A stretch of DNA of 64,000 nt from Roseinatronobacter domitianus (GTDB lineage Bacteria > Pseudomonadota > Alphaproteobacteria > Rhodobacterales > Rhodobacteraceae), in the NCBI RefSeq assembly GCF_023336755.1, contig NZ_JALZWP010000001.1, positions 327,959 through 391,958 of the forward strand, in the 5' to 3' direction. A model generated the notes under the pieces. It saw nothing but the letters and a program-made list of their open reading frames with translations, did no database searches and had not been told where the DNA came from. Of this stretch, positions 18,654-26,672 are shown one piece after another (within the stretch, counting starts at the first letter, position 1; each line of letters begins with the position of its first letter). The position numbers and the translations under genes were made by a program.

Positions 18654-18998
18654 ATGATCCGGATTGTCGCGCTTATCTTTGCCCTTGCGCTGCCCGCGCA
18701 GGCGCAGGACGCCCCACCAGCAGGCGAGGGGCTTTTGTCGCTTATGGAACGGCTGCTGCGCGATTTCATCACAGAGGCAGAGCCGCAACTGCGTGAATTC
18801 GAACGCGGGCTGACAGAGATTGAACCAGAGCTGAACGAACTGCTGGACCGGATGCGCGATTTGACACGCTATCATCCGCCCGAAATATTGCCGAATGGCG
18901 ATATTCTGATCCGGCGGCGTCAGCCCGAAGAGGGCGCCCCGGAAGAGGATGTCCCGCCAGAACCGCAAGACGCTCCGGCAGACCCTTTCGAATTGTGA
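18654..18998 (+). CDS. Small secreted acidic protein of unknown function
   Basis: The protein has 114 residues. A signal peptide (MIRIVALIFALALPAQAQ) is followed by a helix-rich, acidic stretch (LLSLMERLLRDFITEAEPQL..LNELLDRMRDL) that could form a coiled coil, then an IL.NGDILIRRR turn and a Pro/Glu/Asp-rich tail. It is probably periplasmic. It starts 32 bases after the J-domain gene. Its last 79 bases overlap the 3' end of the ppx-like gene on the other strand. I do not recognise the function. Confidence 0.75.
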   Translation: MIRIVALIFALALPAQAQDAPPAGEGLLSLMERLLRDFITEAEPQLREFERGLTEIEPELNELLDRMRDLTRYHPPEILPNGDILIRRRQPEEGAPEEDVPPEPQDAPADPFEL

Positions 18999-20560
18999 AC
19001 AGCGCGCGCAACCCGAACTTTAGGGGTGGCGCGCATCTGGGTCGCCAAGGCGCGGAACCGCTGTTCGGCCACTTCGGTATAAAGCCCGGCCATGGGGCGC
19101 GACAGGATCAGCTCAACCTCGGCCTTTTTCGGGAAATAGCGCAACTCGCCCGCGCGGCTAAGATGGTCCATCGTGAACATCGCCCCGAAACGCAGCGCGC
19201 GACCTATGGTCTTGGCGTCGTCCAGTTCCGCTTCCGTCAATAGCCCGGCGACCTCGCGGATTCGTGGGCGCAAGCCACCGCTCTTGTAGCGATACATCAG
19301 CGCGATCCCTAGAAACACGCGGCCGGCATGGTCCAGACTGCCCAGATTGGCGCGGGTCGCGGTGTCGAAACAGGCATCGGCGCGATAATCAGGATGGGCG
19401 CGCCAGTTCACGTCATGCAGCAGGCAGGCCGCGCGGATCAACCGCCGCCGCGCCGGAGAGCGCGAGCGGAACAAAGGACGCAGAAACGCGTAAAGCTGTG
19501 CTCCGAAACCGGGAATACGTGCGCTTGATTTTTCCATGAAGCTGCACGCTTCTATAAGGGGGTCGCGGGCGCGCAGGGCCGTCGGCATCTGCTCATACAA
19601 GATGCCCTCGCGAATCCCGTAGCTGGAGACGAAAATACGTTTTGGGCCAAAGACATGCACCAACTGCCGCAGCACTCTGCTTGCCAGCGGGACAAGGCTC
19701 ATCCGGTCATTCGAAATGCCGGTGCGCGCGCGCAACTCTGCCACCGAATGCTCATCGATCCAGTCCAATGTCTTGCGAATGGATTTGATCGTCATTTCGT
19801 ATTCATGCAGCACTTTCAGCGGGTAGCCGCGGCGTTCCATGTCCAGTCGGGCAATCGCGCGCCACGAACCGCCAACCAGATAAAGCGCGTCATGGTGGTT
19901 TCCGACCTGCGCGCGTAGGGTTTTTAGGATATCGTCTACATGCTTGCGCAGGCCCTTCTTGCCGCCCGGAACCTGTTGCAGGCGGAAGGGGCCAAGGGAT
20001 GAAGTTACGGTGGAATGCACCTTGCCATCGCCGATCACGGCCAGTTCCATCGACGATCCGCCAATGTCGCAGACCAGACCTCTGGCATCCGGCCAGCCGG
20101 TCAGCACACCCTGCGCGGACAGGCGCGCTTCCTCTGCGCCATCGATCACACGCATCCGCAAGCCGGTGTCATGCTCTATCTGCGCGCGGAACTTGGCACC
20201 GTCCTCGGCCTCTCGCATGGCGGCGGTGGCGACCATGGTCAGATTCGACAGGCGCATGCCCTGCGCCAGCAATGCGAAACGCTTGATCGTGGCGCGGGCG
20301 CGGTCGCGGCCATCGGGGTTCAACCGCCCGCTATCGACAAAGCCGCGCCCCAACCCGCACAGAACTTTTTCATTAAAGAAATAGGCCGGGCTTCTTGCTG
20401 CGCCGTCGAACACCACAAGGCGGACAGAGTTGGACCCAACATCTATTACGCCGACCTGTTGCAGGTCGCGCACGCCGGAATCCTGAAACAGGGGTTCGTC
20501 GAACAGACCCGCAGTTTGGTTGCGCTGGCCTTCTGTCTGCGGGGGCGTATTGCCATCCAT
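18920..20560 (-). CDS. ppx: Exopolyphosphatase / guanosine pentaphosphatase (Ppx/GppA)
   Basis: The protein has 546 residues. The actin-like ATPase fold is clear: phosphate loop VGVIDVGSNSVRLVVFDG, second loop VCDIGGSSMELAVIG, and VLHEYEMT plus GIREGILYEQM. A C-terminal HD-like helical part follows (LIRAACLLHDVNWRAHPDYR). It hydrolyses polyphosphate or pppGpp. The open frame runs to 21130, but ATG at 20560 (spaced 10 from AGGA) fits best; ATG at 20569 is the alternative. The C-terminus is a low-complexity Gly/Ser tail where the gene overlaps the gene on the plus strand. Confidence 0.88.
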   Translation of the reverse strand: MDGNTPPQTEGQRNQTAGLFDEPLFQDSGVRDLQQVGVIDVGSNSVRLVVFDGAARSPAYFFNEKVLCGLGRGFVDSGRLNPDGRDRARATIKRFALLAQGMRLSNLTMVATAAMREAEDGAKFRAQIEHDTGLRMRVIDGAEEARLSAQGVLTGWPDARGLVCDIGGSSMELAVIGDGKVHSTVTSSLGPFRLQQVPGGKKGLRKHVDDILKTLRAQVGNHHDALYLVGGSWRAIARLDMERRGYPLKVLHEYEMTIKSIRKTLDWIDEHSVAELRARTGISNDRMSLVPLASRVLRQLVHVFGPKRIFVSSYGIREGILYEQMPTALRARDPLIEACSFMEKSSARIPGFGAQLYAFLRPLFRSRSPARRRLIRAACLLHDVNWRAHPDYRADACFDTATRANLGSLDHAGRVFLGIALMYRYKSGGLRPRIREVAGLLTEAELDDAKTIGRALRFGAMFTMDHLSRAGELRYFPKKAEVELILSRPMAGLYTEVAEQRFRALATQMRATPKVRVARAVHNSKGSAGASCGSGGTSSSGAPSSG

Positions 20561-20707
20561 GCGGGGCATGTCCTGTCTGACAGTCGTGTTACCGCCTTGT
20601 AGCGGTTTGCGGCGGGTCGGGTCAATCACCGATCCGCCCCCTACCGCATGCGGCGCGCTTGCGGCATAACGGTCACAACTCGATTCGACGAAAGACGAAG
20701 GCACCCC

Positions 20708-22000
20708 ATGCACGATATCCGCGCCATCCGCGAAACTCCCGAAGCGTTCGATGCTGCCCTGGCGCGTCGCGGCGTTGCACCCACTGCGGCCACGGTTCTG
20801 GAAATAGATGCGGCCCGCCGCGCAGCCATCGGGCAGGCAGAGACAGAGAAAGCGGCACAGAACGCCGCCTCTAAGCAAGTGGGCGCCGCCAAAGCCAAGG
20901 GCGACGAGGCCGAGTTCGAGCGCCTGCGCGCGCTGGTGGCGGAAAAGAAAGCCGAACTGGCCCGGCTGGACGAGGTGGCCCGCGCCAAGGATGCCGAGTT
21001 GACTGCGTTGCTTGCAACCCTTCCCAACCTGCCCTTGGCCACTGTGCCCGATGGTGCGGATGAGGCCGACAATGTCGAGTTGCACCGCTGGGGCAGCCCG
21101 CGCGACTTCGATTTCGCGCCAAAAGAGCATTTCGAGATTGCCGGCATCGCCCGCGACATGGATTTCGCGCTGGCGGCCAAGCTGTCAGGGTCGCGCTTTG
21201 TGGTGCTGCGGGGCGCGGTGGCACGGGTGCACCGGGCGCTGGCGCAATTCATGACCGACCTGCATGTCGATCATCACGGTTTGACCGAAGTGAACAGCCC
21301 CGTGCTGGTCCGCGATGAGGCCATGTTCGGCACAGGACAGTTGCCCAAATTCGCCGAGGACAGCTACCAGACCACGAATGGTTGGTGGCTTATCCCGACA
21401 TCCGAGGTGACATTGACCAATTTCGCCGCGGGTGAAGTGCTGGACGGCGCGGCTTTGCCGGTGCGGTTTTGTGCGCATACGCTGTGTTTCCGCTCGGAAG
21501 CGGGCAGCGCGGGGCGTGACACCACCGGCATGTTGCGCCAGCACCAGTTCGAGAAGGTCGAGATGGTGTCGATCACCCGGCCAGAGGACAGCTTGGCGGA
21601 ACACGACCGCATGACGCGCTGCGCCGAAGAGGTGCTGGAAGCCTTGGAGCTACCTTACCGCACGATTGCGCTTTGCACCGGCGATATGGGCTTTGGCGCG
21701 CAAAAAACCCACGACATAGAGGTGTGGTTGCCGGGGCAGACCGCGTATCGCGAAATCTCCAGCGTGTCGACCTGTGGCGATTTTCAGGCCCGGCGGATGA
21801 ACGCGCGGTTCCGGCCAGAGCCGGGCGCAAAACCCGATTTCGTGCATACGCTGAACGGGTCAGGCGTGGCGGTCGGGCGCTGCCTGATTGCGGTTCTGGA
21901 AAATGGACAAACCGCCGAAGGCGGGGTCGAGTTGCCCGCAGCGCTGCACCGCTATCTGGGCGGCAAAACCCGCATCACATCAGAGGGCGCGCTGGCCTGA
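20708..22000 (+). CDS. serS: Seryl-tRNA synthetase
   Basis: The protein has 430 residues, the standard length. It charges tRNA-Ser and is also the first step to selenocysteine where used. The N-terminal antiparallel coiled coil that binds tRNA is at about 25-100 ([20 protein letters not shown]). Class II motif 2 ([20 protein letters not shown]) and motif 3 ([19 protein letters not shown]) are present. ATG at 20708 follows GAAGG. It diverges from ppx with 147 bases between. Confidence 0.96.
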   Translation: MHDIRAIRETPEAFDAALARRGVAPTAATVLEIDAARRAAIGQAETEKAAQNAASKQVGAAKAKGDEAEFERLRALVAEKKAELARLDEVARAKDAELTALLATLPNLPLATVPDGADEADNVELHRWGSPRDFDFAPKEHFEIAGIARDMDFALAAKLSGSRFVVLRGAVARVHRALAQFMTDLHVDHHGLTEVNSPVLVRDEAMFGTGQLPKFAEDSYQTTNGWWLIPTSEVTLTNFAAGEVLDGAALPVRFCAHTLCFRSEAGSAGRDTTGMLRQHQFEKVEMVSITRPEDSLAEHDRMTRCAEEVLEALELPYRTIALCTGDMGFGAQKTHDIEVWLPGQTAYREISSVSTCGDFQARRMNARFRPEPGAKPDFVHTLNGSGVAVGRCLIAVLENGQTAEGGVELPAALHRYLGGKTRITSEGALA

Positions 22001-22119
22001 GACCCAGTTCTTGTGGGTAAACACGGCATTAAACTTCGTAAAAAGCCCGTTTACCGCCTGAAACCTGCCACAATCGCGTGGCCAATTGAGGAGCAGTTCA
22101 TGTTACAGGAGTGTTCCCC

Positions 22120-22272
22120 ATGCGTCCCGATCCGGAACAATTCAAAATCCGCAGCCCGCGCGACCCACGTCGCCCCGGCCCGGTTCCGGCACTTAGCGCC
22201 GACAGTCGCCCCGGCCATCCGCGAAATACCGCGCAAAGCCCGGCGCGCATTACCGATTGGGCGCTGATCTGA
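22120..22272 (+). CDS. Small Arg/Pro-rich hypothetical protein
   Basis: The frame encodes 50 residues (MRPDPEQFKIRSPRDPRRPG, ending ITDWALI). ACAGGAG lies 8 bases before the ATG, a good ribosome site, and the composition (Arg, Pro, no membrane segment) looks like a small intrinsically disordered basic protein. It lies between serS and the TfoX-like gene in the same direction. Support is the ribosome site and the clean frame only. Confidence 0.5.
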   Translation: MRPDPEQFKIRSPRDPRRPGPVPALSADSRPGHPRNTAQSPARITDWALI

Positions 22273-22309
22273 CGTGGCGCCGCCCGCGCGCCTGGAGTAT
22301 CCTTGCGCG

Positions 22310-22648
22310 ATGAGCACACCGATTTCCAGCATCCGCAACCTTGGCCCCGTGATGGAGGCGGCTTTCGCCCGCGCGGGCATTGATAGCGCCGAAGCGTTGC
22401 GCACGCTTGGCACTGATGCCGCCTATGCCAAACTGCTGGCCAGCGGCGAGCGGCCCCATTTCATTGCCTATTACGTTCTTGAAATGGCGCTGCAAGGCCG
22501 CCCTTGGAACGACTGCAAGGGCACTGAAAAAGATGCACTCCGCGCCCGGTTCGATACATTGAAAGCGGCGCACACCGTCAGACCTGACGGGATGGAGGCG
22601 ATCTTGAACGCAATCGGCGTTATCCCCGGCGCAGGGGTGCGGCCGTGA
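22310..22648 (+). CDS. TfoX C-terminal domain protein
   Basis: From ATG at 22310 the protein has 112 residues with a single TfoX/Sxy C-terminal helix-hairpin-helix-like domain (SSIRNLGPVMEAAFARAGID, LRTLGTDAAYAKLLASGERPHF). In enterobacteria and Vibrio the full-length protein activates competence genes; the free C-terminal domain in alphaproteobacteria has no proven task. A GTG at 22274 would add 12 residues. Its stop overlaps the GTG start of the next gene (GTGA). Confidence 0.8.
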   Translation: MSTPISSIRNLGPVMEAAFARAGIDSAEALRTLGTDAAYAKLLASGERPHFIAYYVLEMALQGRPWNDCKGTEKDALRARFDTLKAAHTVRPDGMEAILNAIGVIPGAGVRP

Positions 22649-23127
22649 AGGGGCTTAGCCTGATTTTGTTGATTGGCGGTCTTGCGGCCTGTGGTGGCCC
22701 AGAGGTAACGCGCGCCCCCGCCGCGTCGCTATACCCCGGTGAAACCCCGCAAATGCGGGTATTGGTTCGCGAATATGCCGCGCGGCATCAGATTCCCGAA
22801 GCACTTCTGCACAAGGTCATCCAACGCGAAAGCGATTACCGTGCCAGCGCACGCAACGGTCCATATTGGGGGTTGATGCAGATCCTGCCGCAAACCGCGC
22901 GGCAAATGGGCCATGACGGGCCACCCGAAGACCTGCTGCGCGCAGAGGTCAATCTGGAATATGCCGGGCGCTATTTAAAGGGTGCGTATCTGGTCGCCGA
23001 TGGCGATCTGGATGCTGCGGTGATGTGGTATGCGCGCGGGTATTATTACGAGGCGCGCGATCGCTGCCTTTTGGTGGAAACCGGCTTGCGCGACCGCGAG
23101 GTGCGGCGCGATTGTCCCGGACGGTAA
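22645..23127 (+). CDS. Lytic transglycosylase lipoprotein (SLT domain)
   Basis: The protein has 160 residues and starts with GTG overlapping the TfoX-like stop. MKGLSLILLIGGLAAC is a lipoprotein signal with C16 as the lipid site. The SLT domain has the catalytic glutamate E62 in HKVIQRESDYR and the patterns YWGLMQILPQTARQMG and EYAGRYLKGAY. It cleaves peptidoglycan between MurNAc and GlcNAc, forming anhydro-MurNAc, from the periplasmic face. An AnmK kinase that would recycle this product is at 54574. The domain is short but complete. Confidence 0.88.
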   Translation: MKGLSLILLIGGLAACGGPEVTRAPAASLYPGETPQMRVLVREYAARHQIPEALLHKVIQRESDYRASARNGPYWGLMQILPQTARQMGHDGPPEDLLRAEVNLEYAGRYLKGAYLVADGDLDAAVMWYARGYYYEARDRCLLVETGLRDREVRRDCPGR

Positions 23128-23202
23128 GGGGGGCGCTCGCGCCCCCCTCGCCAGCCCAAGGGGGCTGGCTCACCCCCCTGAGGATATTTTTGCAAGGATG
23201 AA
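23128..23202 (+). repeat. Composite 3'-end element: GC hairpins plus GAGGATATTTTTGCAAG motif
   Basis: Directly after the transglycosylase stop come GGGGGGCG/CGCCCCCC (23128-23147) and CCAGCCC/GGGCTGG (23151-23168), then GAGGATATTTTTGCAAGGAT and TGAA (23180-23202; the split is only to keep the string short). The first hairpin probably acts as the terminator. The layout mirrors 13961-14024. Confidence 0.6.
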
Positions 23203-23206
23203 TGGG

Positions 23207-23647
23207 TCAGAAGGACCAGATTTGTGCGTCTGCGTCGAGCATCGCGGCACCCATGGCCGGGGGAGCGGCAACGCCGACACCTTCGACCAAAACGGATTGA
23301 TCCGCGCCAAGGCCGGGCAGATAGATCGCGCAAACTTCAACGGTGACGCCGCGCGACATGAGCATTTGCATTAACCCCTGAGGCGACGCATCGCGCGGGG
23401 GTTGGGGCGCCGTGGCGGTTTCTGGGGCGTCGGTCAGGGCAATATCGCCGCCGGGACCACAGAGCAGAATCCGGGCTTGGGCGCCTTGTTCGACAGCCGC
23501 GGCTGTCAGCACCATGGACATGAGCTGGGTCTGTGCATTGTCGCTGGTAACGATGGTAACAAGCTTTTCAGCAGGGTCTGCATGGGCTGCGCCTGCGGTG
23601 GCAAGGCCGAAGGTTGCGGCGGCGATCACTGCGCGAAATGTGGACAT
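23207..23647 (-). CDS. Periplasmic DsrE/DsrF-like protein
   Basis: The protein has 146 residues. A signal peptide (MSTFRAVIAAATFGLATAGAAHA) is followed by a DsrE-like alpha/beta fold: KLVTIVTSDNAQTQLMSMVL, QGAQARILLCGPGGDIAL and LMSRGVTVEVCAIYLPGLG. Two cysteines sit at DsrE-typical strand ends. Family members carry sulfur as persulfide; the secreted subgroup is not characterised to my knowledge. ATG at 23647 has AAAGGAATCGACC, better than the longer frame to 23665. It lies alone between convergent and divergent neighbours. Confidence 0.72.
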   Translation of the reverse strand: MSTFRAVIAAATFGLATAGAAHADPAEKLVTIVTSDNAQTQLMSMVLTAAAVEQGAQARILLCGPGGDIALTDAPETATAPQPPRDASPQGLMQMLMSRGVTVEVCAIYLPGLGADQSVLVEGVGVAAPPAMGAAMLDADAQIWSF

Positions 23648-23749
23648 GGGTCGATTCCTTTCCAAAGTTCAAACCGGTAAAATCGGTTCTGCTTTGGTGT
23701 GCCTGACCCATGCACGAATTCAAACATGACGATCTGACGCAGCCCGCGA

Positions 23750-25567
23750 TTACCCGTCATACCACCACAGGTCGGGCTGAAACCCGATCCAGTCGCCATA
23801 AGCGGGCAGGGTGTCGGGGTATTTCAGCGCGGCATCATGCGCGATGCGCGCGCGGTCGGTGAACCAGAATGGCACGACATGGCGCCCGGCGGTCAGAACC
23901 CGGTCCAGCGCGCGGGTGGCGGCGACGAAATCGGCGCGCTCTGTCGAGGTCAGCAGCCGTTCGATCAACGCGTCGATGGCCGGGTTTTGCACCCCCATCC
24001 AGTTGCGCGACCCTGGTGTGTCTGCCGCCTGCGACCCCCAGTAAAGCCGCTGTTCCGCGCCGGGGCTAAGCGACAGTCCGCGTGTATAATGCGTGACATC
24101 GAAATCGAAGGCGTTGGTGCGTTCGGTGTATTGGGCGCTGTCGATTTGCGCGACGGTGACCTGCATGCCAAGTCGGCTGAGGGATTCGCTGTAAATATCT
24201 GCAATCGCAGGAATATCGGCTGCCCCCTGCCGGATGAGGATGGTCAGTTCAAACGGCGCGCCGGCGGCATTGCGCAGAATACCGGACGCATCGACCTGCC
24301 ATCCGGCCTCTTCCAGAAGCGCGGTGGCGGCGCGCATGTTGCGCCGGTTTGCAACCGAGCCATCCGAGACAGGCAGGGTATAGCCGTCGAGCGTGCCGGG
24401 AGCCAAGCTGTCGGCGAAAGGAGCGAGGAACGCGGCCACGCGCCCCTCGGCGGGGCCAGCGCGCATTGCAAGCTCGGAATTCGAGAAATACGAGCTGATG
24501 CGCGGGTCTTGCCCGTCATTTATCACCTGCGCGATATATTCGAAGTTGAAGGCGTGGATCATCGCCTCACGCACGCGCCAATCCGCGAAAAGCGGGTTTC
24601 GCTGGTTCATCACGAAGCCGGTAATGCCTGAGGGGCGGCGATGCGGGATTTCGGATTTCACCACCTCGCCTTCGCGCAGTGCCGGGAAATCGTAGCGTGT
24701 GTTCCACGCATTCGCGCTGGGTTCGCGCATGGTGGTCAAAAGCCCGGCGGTAAACGCCTCGAACATGGCGGTGGCGTCGCCGAAAAACTCCATGCGGATT
24801 TCATCGAGATTGGCCTGCCCGCGCATGAAGGGCAGATCGCGGCCCCAATAGTCGGGATTGCGCGACAGCACGACCGAGCGCCCGGTTTCGAACCGGTCGA
24901 TGACATAGGGCGCGGTTCCGATCGGAATAACCGATGTGCCCGATTCGGCGAAATCGACGCCGTCCCATTGGGCCTTTTTCAGCACTGGGCGCAGGCCCAG
25001 AATCAGCGGCAATTCGCGGTCTGCTTCGGTAAATGTAAAGCGGATGCCCCGTTCACCCACGGCCTCGGCGCGCGCGACGCGGTTCCAGGTGCCGTGATAG
25101 CGCGGGTGGCCAACCGTGCCCAGGGTTTCAAAGGACCACAGCACATCTTCAACCGTGACCGGGCTGCCGTCAGAGAATCGGGCCTCTGGCCGCAGAGTGA
25201 ATTCGACGAAAGAGCGCGCCTCATCCACCTCTATCGATTCGGCCAAAAGGCCATAGAGCGTGAAGGGCTCATCCCAGGAGCGGCCCATCAACCCCTCATA
25301 GGCGAGGTATTGCAACTGCCAGGGCGTGTTGCCTTTCAGGATGTGCGGGTTAAGCGAATCGAAGCTACCAACCTCTCCCTGAACAATGCGGCCCCCCTTT
25401 GGGGCATCGGGGTTGGCATGGGGCAGATGCGCAAAATCTGGTGGCAAGGCAGGCGCGCCATACATAGCTATGCCATGAACGGGATCTGCCTGCGCGGTGA
25501 CAGGCAAGGCGCTGCACAGGGCCACAACTGACAGCGCGGCAAGAACAGGGCCGTAGCGGGTTTGCAT
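23750..25567 (-). CDS. ABC transporter solute-binding protein, family 5 (YejA-like peptide binder)
   Basis: The protein has 605 residues with a signal peptide ending near AQADP. SBP family 5 signatures include PDAPKGGRIVQGEVGSFDSL at the mature start, and SFVEFTLRPEARFSDGSPVT. The phrase SFDSLNPHILKG points to the YejA group, which binds peptides such as microcin C in the periplasm. ATG at 25567 follows TTGGAGTGACCGCC; a GTG at 25576 is possible. No permease or ATPase genes lie beside it, so it must work with a transporter encoded elsewhere. Confidence 0.88.
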   Translation of the reverse strand: MQTRYGPVLAALSVVALCSALPVTAQADPVHGIAMYGAPALPPDFAHLPHANPDAPKGGRIVQGEVGSFDSLNPHILKGNTPWQLQYLAYEGLMGRSWDEPFTLYGLLAESIEVDEARSFVEFTLRPEARFSDGSPVTVEDVLWSFETLGTVGHPRYHGTWNRVARAEAVGERGIRFTFTEADRELPLILGLRPVLKKAQWDGVDFAESGTSVIPIGTAPYVIDRFETGRSVVLSRNPDYWGRDLPFMRGQANLDEIRMEFFGDATAMFEAFTAGLLTTMREPSANAWNTRYDFPALREGEVVKSEIPHRRPSGITGFVMNQRNPLFADWRVREAMIHAFNFEYIAQVINDGQDPRISSYFSNSELAMRAGPAEGRVAAFLAPFADSLAPGTLDGYTLPVSDGSVANRRNMRAATALLEEAGWQVDASGILRNAAGAPFELTILIRQGAADIPAIADIYSESLSRLGMQVTVAQIDSAQYTERTNAFDFDVTHYTRGLSLSPGAEQRLYWGSQAADTPGSRNWMGVQNPAIDALIERLLTSTERADFVAATRALDRVLTAGRHVVPFWFTDRARIAHDAALKYPDTLPAYGDWIGFQPDLWWYDG

Positions 25568-25646
25568 GGCGGTCACTCCAAGGTCATTTCAAGCCATCGT
25601 TTCGCTCGACGCTACAGTGCGTTCCATGCCTTTTCAAACTTTTAGC

Positions 25647-25675
25647 TTGGAACCTTCGTGTTGAACGGTTATATC
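25647..25675 (+). promoter_or_regulatory. Predicted promoter of an orphan small RNA upstream of bdhA
   Basis: TTGGAA (25647-25652), 17 bases, TATATC (25670-25675). Transcription would start near 25682. The -35 lies inside TTTCAA-N9-TTGGAA (25632-25652), an imperfect dyad that may be an operator. Confidence 0.5.
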
Positions 25676-25681
25676 TAAATC

Positions 25682-25757
25682 ACTGCTCGATAGGTTTCTT
25701 GCCTGTATGAAACCTGCCTCAATGACTTGCGCCCGCCTTGTGCGGGCGCTTTTTTTT
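25682..25757 (+). ncRNA. Candidate two-hairpin small RNA or leader attenuator
   Basis: AGGTTTC/GAAACCT (25692-25698 with 25709-25715) forms a first hairpin, and GCGCCCGC/GCGGGCGC (25729-25736 with 25742-25749) followed by eight T residues forms a textbook Rho-independent terminator. No coding frame of note lies between promoter and terminator. The transcript would be about 75 bases and end about 75 bases before bdhA. It could be a trans-acting small RNA or an attenuated leader of bdhA; the sequence does not decide. Confidence 0.55.
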
Positions 25758-25832
25758 GGCCTCCAGCCCGGCATCTCTGGCATCCTTATGACAAGCCGTT
25801 ATGCTGCGTGGCAGCGAAACAGGAGAGAGATC

Positions 25833-26606
25833 ATGCAGCTTGCCGGAAAACGCGCCATCGTCACGGGTTCAAATTCGGGGATTGGATTGGGGATTGCCTG
25901 GGAGCTGGCGCGCGCAGGGGCTGATGTGGTGCTCAATTCCTATACCGATGACGCCGAAGACCATGCCCTGGCCAAGGACATGGCGGCCCAGACCGGCGTG
26001 GCCGTGCGCTATATTCAAGCCGATATGTCGAAGGGCGCGCAATGCCGCGCGCTGATCGAACAGGCCGGGGGCTGCGATATTTTGGTGAACAATGCGGGCA
26101 TTCAGCATGTCGCCAAGCTGGAAGAGTTTCCGGGCGAAAAATGGGACGCGATTATCGCGATCAACCTGTCCTCGGCGTTTCACACCTCGGCAGCGGCGCT
26201 GCCGGAGATGTATGCGAATGGCTGGGGACGAATCGTCAATATCGCCTCTGCCCATGGTCTGACCGCCAGCCCCTATAAATCGGCTTATGTTGCGGCAAAG
26301 CATGGCGTTGTCGGGCTGACCAAGACGACCGCGCTGGAAGCGGCGGGCAAGGGCGTGACCTGCAACGCCATTTGCCCCGGTTATGTGCTGACCCCGATCG
26401 TGGAAAAGCAGATTCCCGACCAGATGAAGACCCACAACATGGACCGTGACACGGTTATCAAAGAGGTGATGCTGTCGCGCCAACCCTCTGGCGAATTCGC
26501 CACGGTCGAGCAGATGGGCGGCACGGCGGTGTTCCTGTGTTCCGATGCGGCGGCGCAGATTACCGGGACGACGATTTCCGTGGATGGCGGCTGGACGGCA
26601 CTTTGA
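25833..26606 (+). CDS. bdhA: 3-hydroxybutyrate dehydrogenase
   Basis: The protein has 257 residues, a short-chain dehydrogenase with the NAD loop TGSNSGIGLGIA, NNAG at 87-90 and the catalytic S139, Y152, K156. The C-terminal pattern RQPSGEFATVEQMGGTAVFL and the LTASPYKSAYVAAKHG region are those of D-3-hydroxybutyrate dehydrogenase, which oxidises 3-hydroxybutyrate from polyhydroxybutyrate to acetoacetate. ATG at 25833 follows CAGGAGAGAGATC. A patatin gene follows directly, the pair bdhA-patD seen in other proteobacteria, and a thiolase comes after, fitting acetoacetate use. Confidence 0.93.
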   Translation: MQLAGKRAIVTGSNSGIGLGIAWELARAGADVVLNSYTDDAEDHALAKDMAAQTGVAVRYIQADMSKGAQCRALIEQAGGCDILVNNAGIQHVAKLEEFPGEKWDAIIAINLSSAFHTSAAALPEMYANGWGRIVNIASAHGLTASPYKSAYVAAKHGVVGLTKTTALEAAGKGVTCNAICPGYVLTPIVEKQIPDQMKTHNMDRDTVIKEVMLSRQPSGEFATVEQMGGTAVFLCSDAAAQITGTTISVDGGWTAL

Positions 26607-26636
26607 CGGCAGCGCGCATGGCACGGGTTGCGTCAT

Positions 26637-26657
26637 GAGTATTTTTGGCAAGATGAA
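26637..26657 (+). repeat. GAGTATTT 3'-end motif between bdhA and the patatin gene
   Basis: GAGTATTTTTGGCAAGATGA followed by A, starting 30 bases after the bdhA stop. It matches copies at 13961, 23180 and 53016. Here no large hairpin precedes it. Confidence 0.55.
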
Positions 26658-26672
26658 TTGGATGAACACTTG

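Noticed and set aside
26628-26672. Longer start of the patatin gene from TTG at 26628
   Set aside because: It would translate the GAGTATTT repeat motif, and GTG at 26673 gives the family-typical start.
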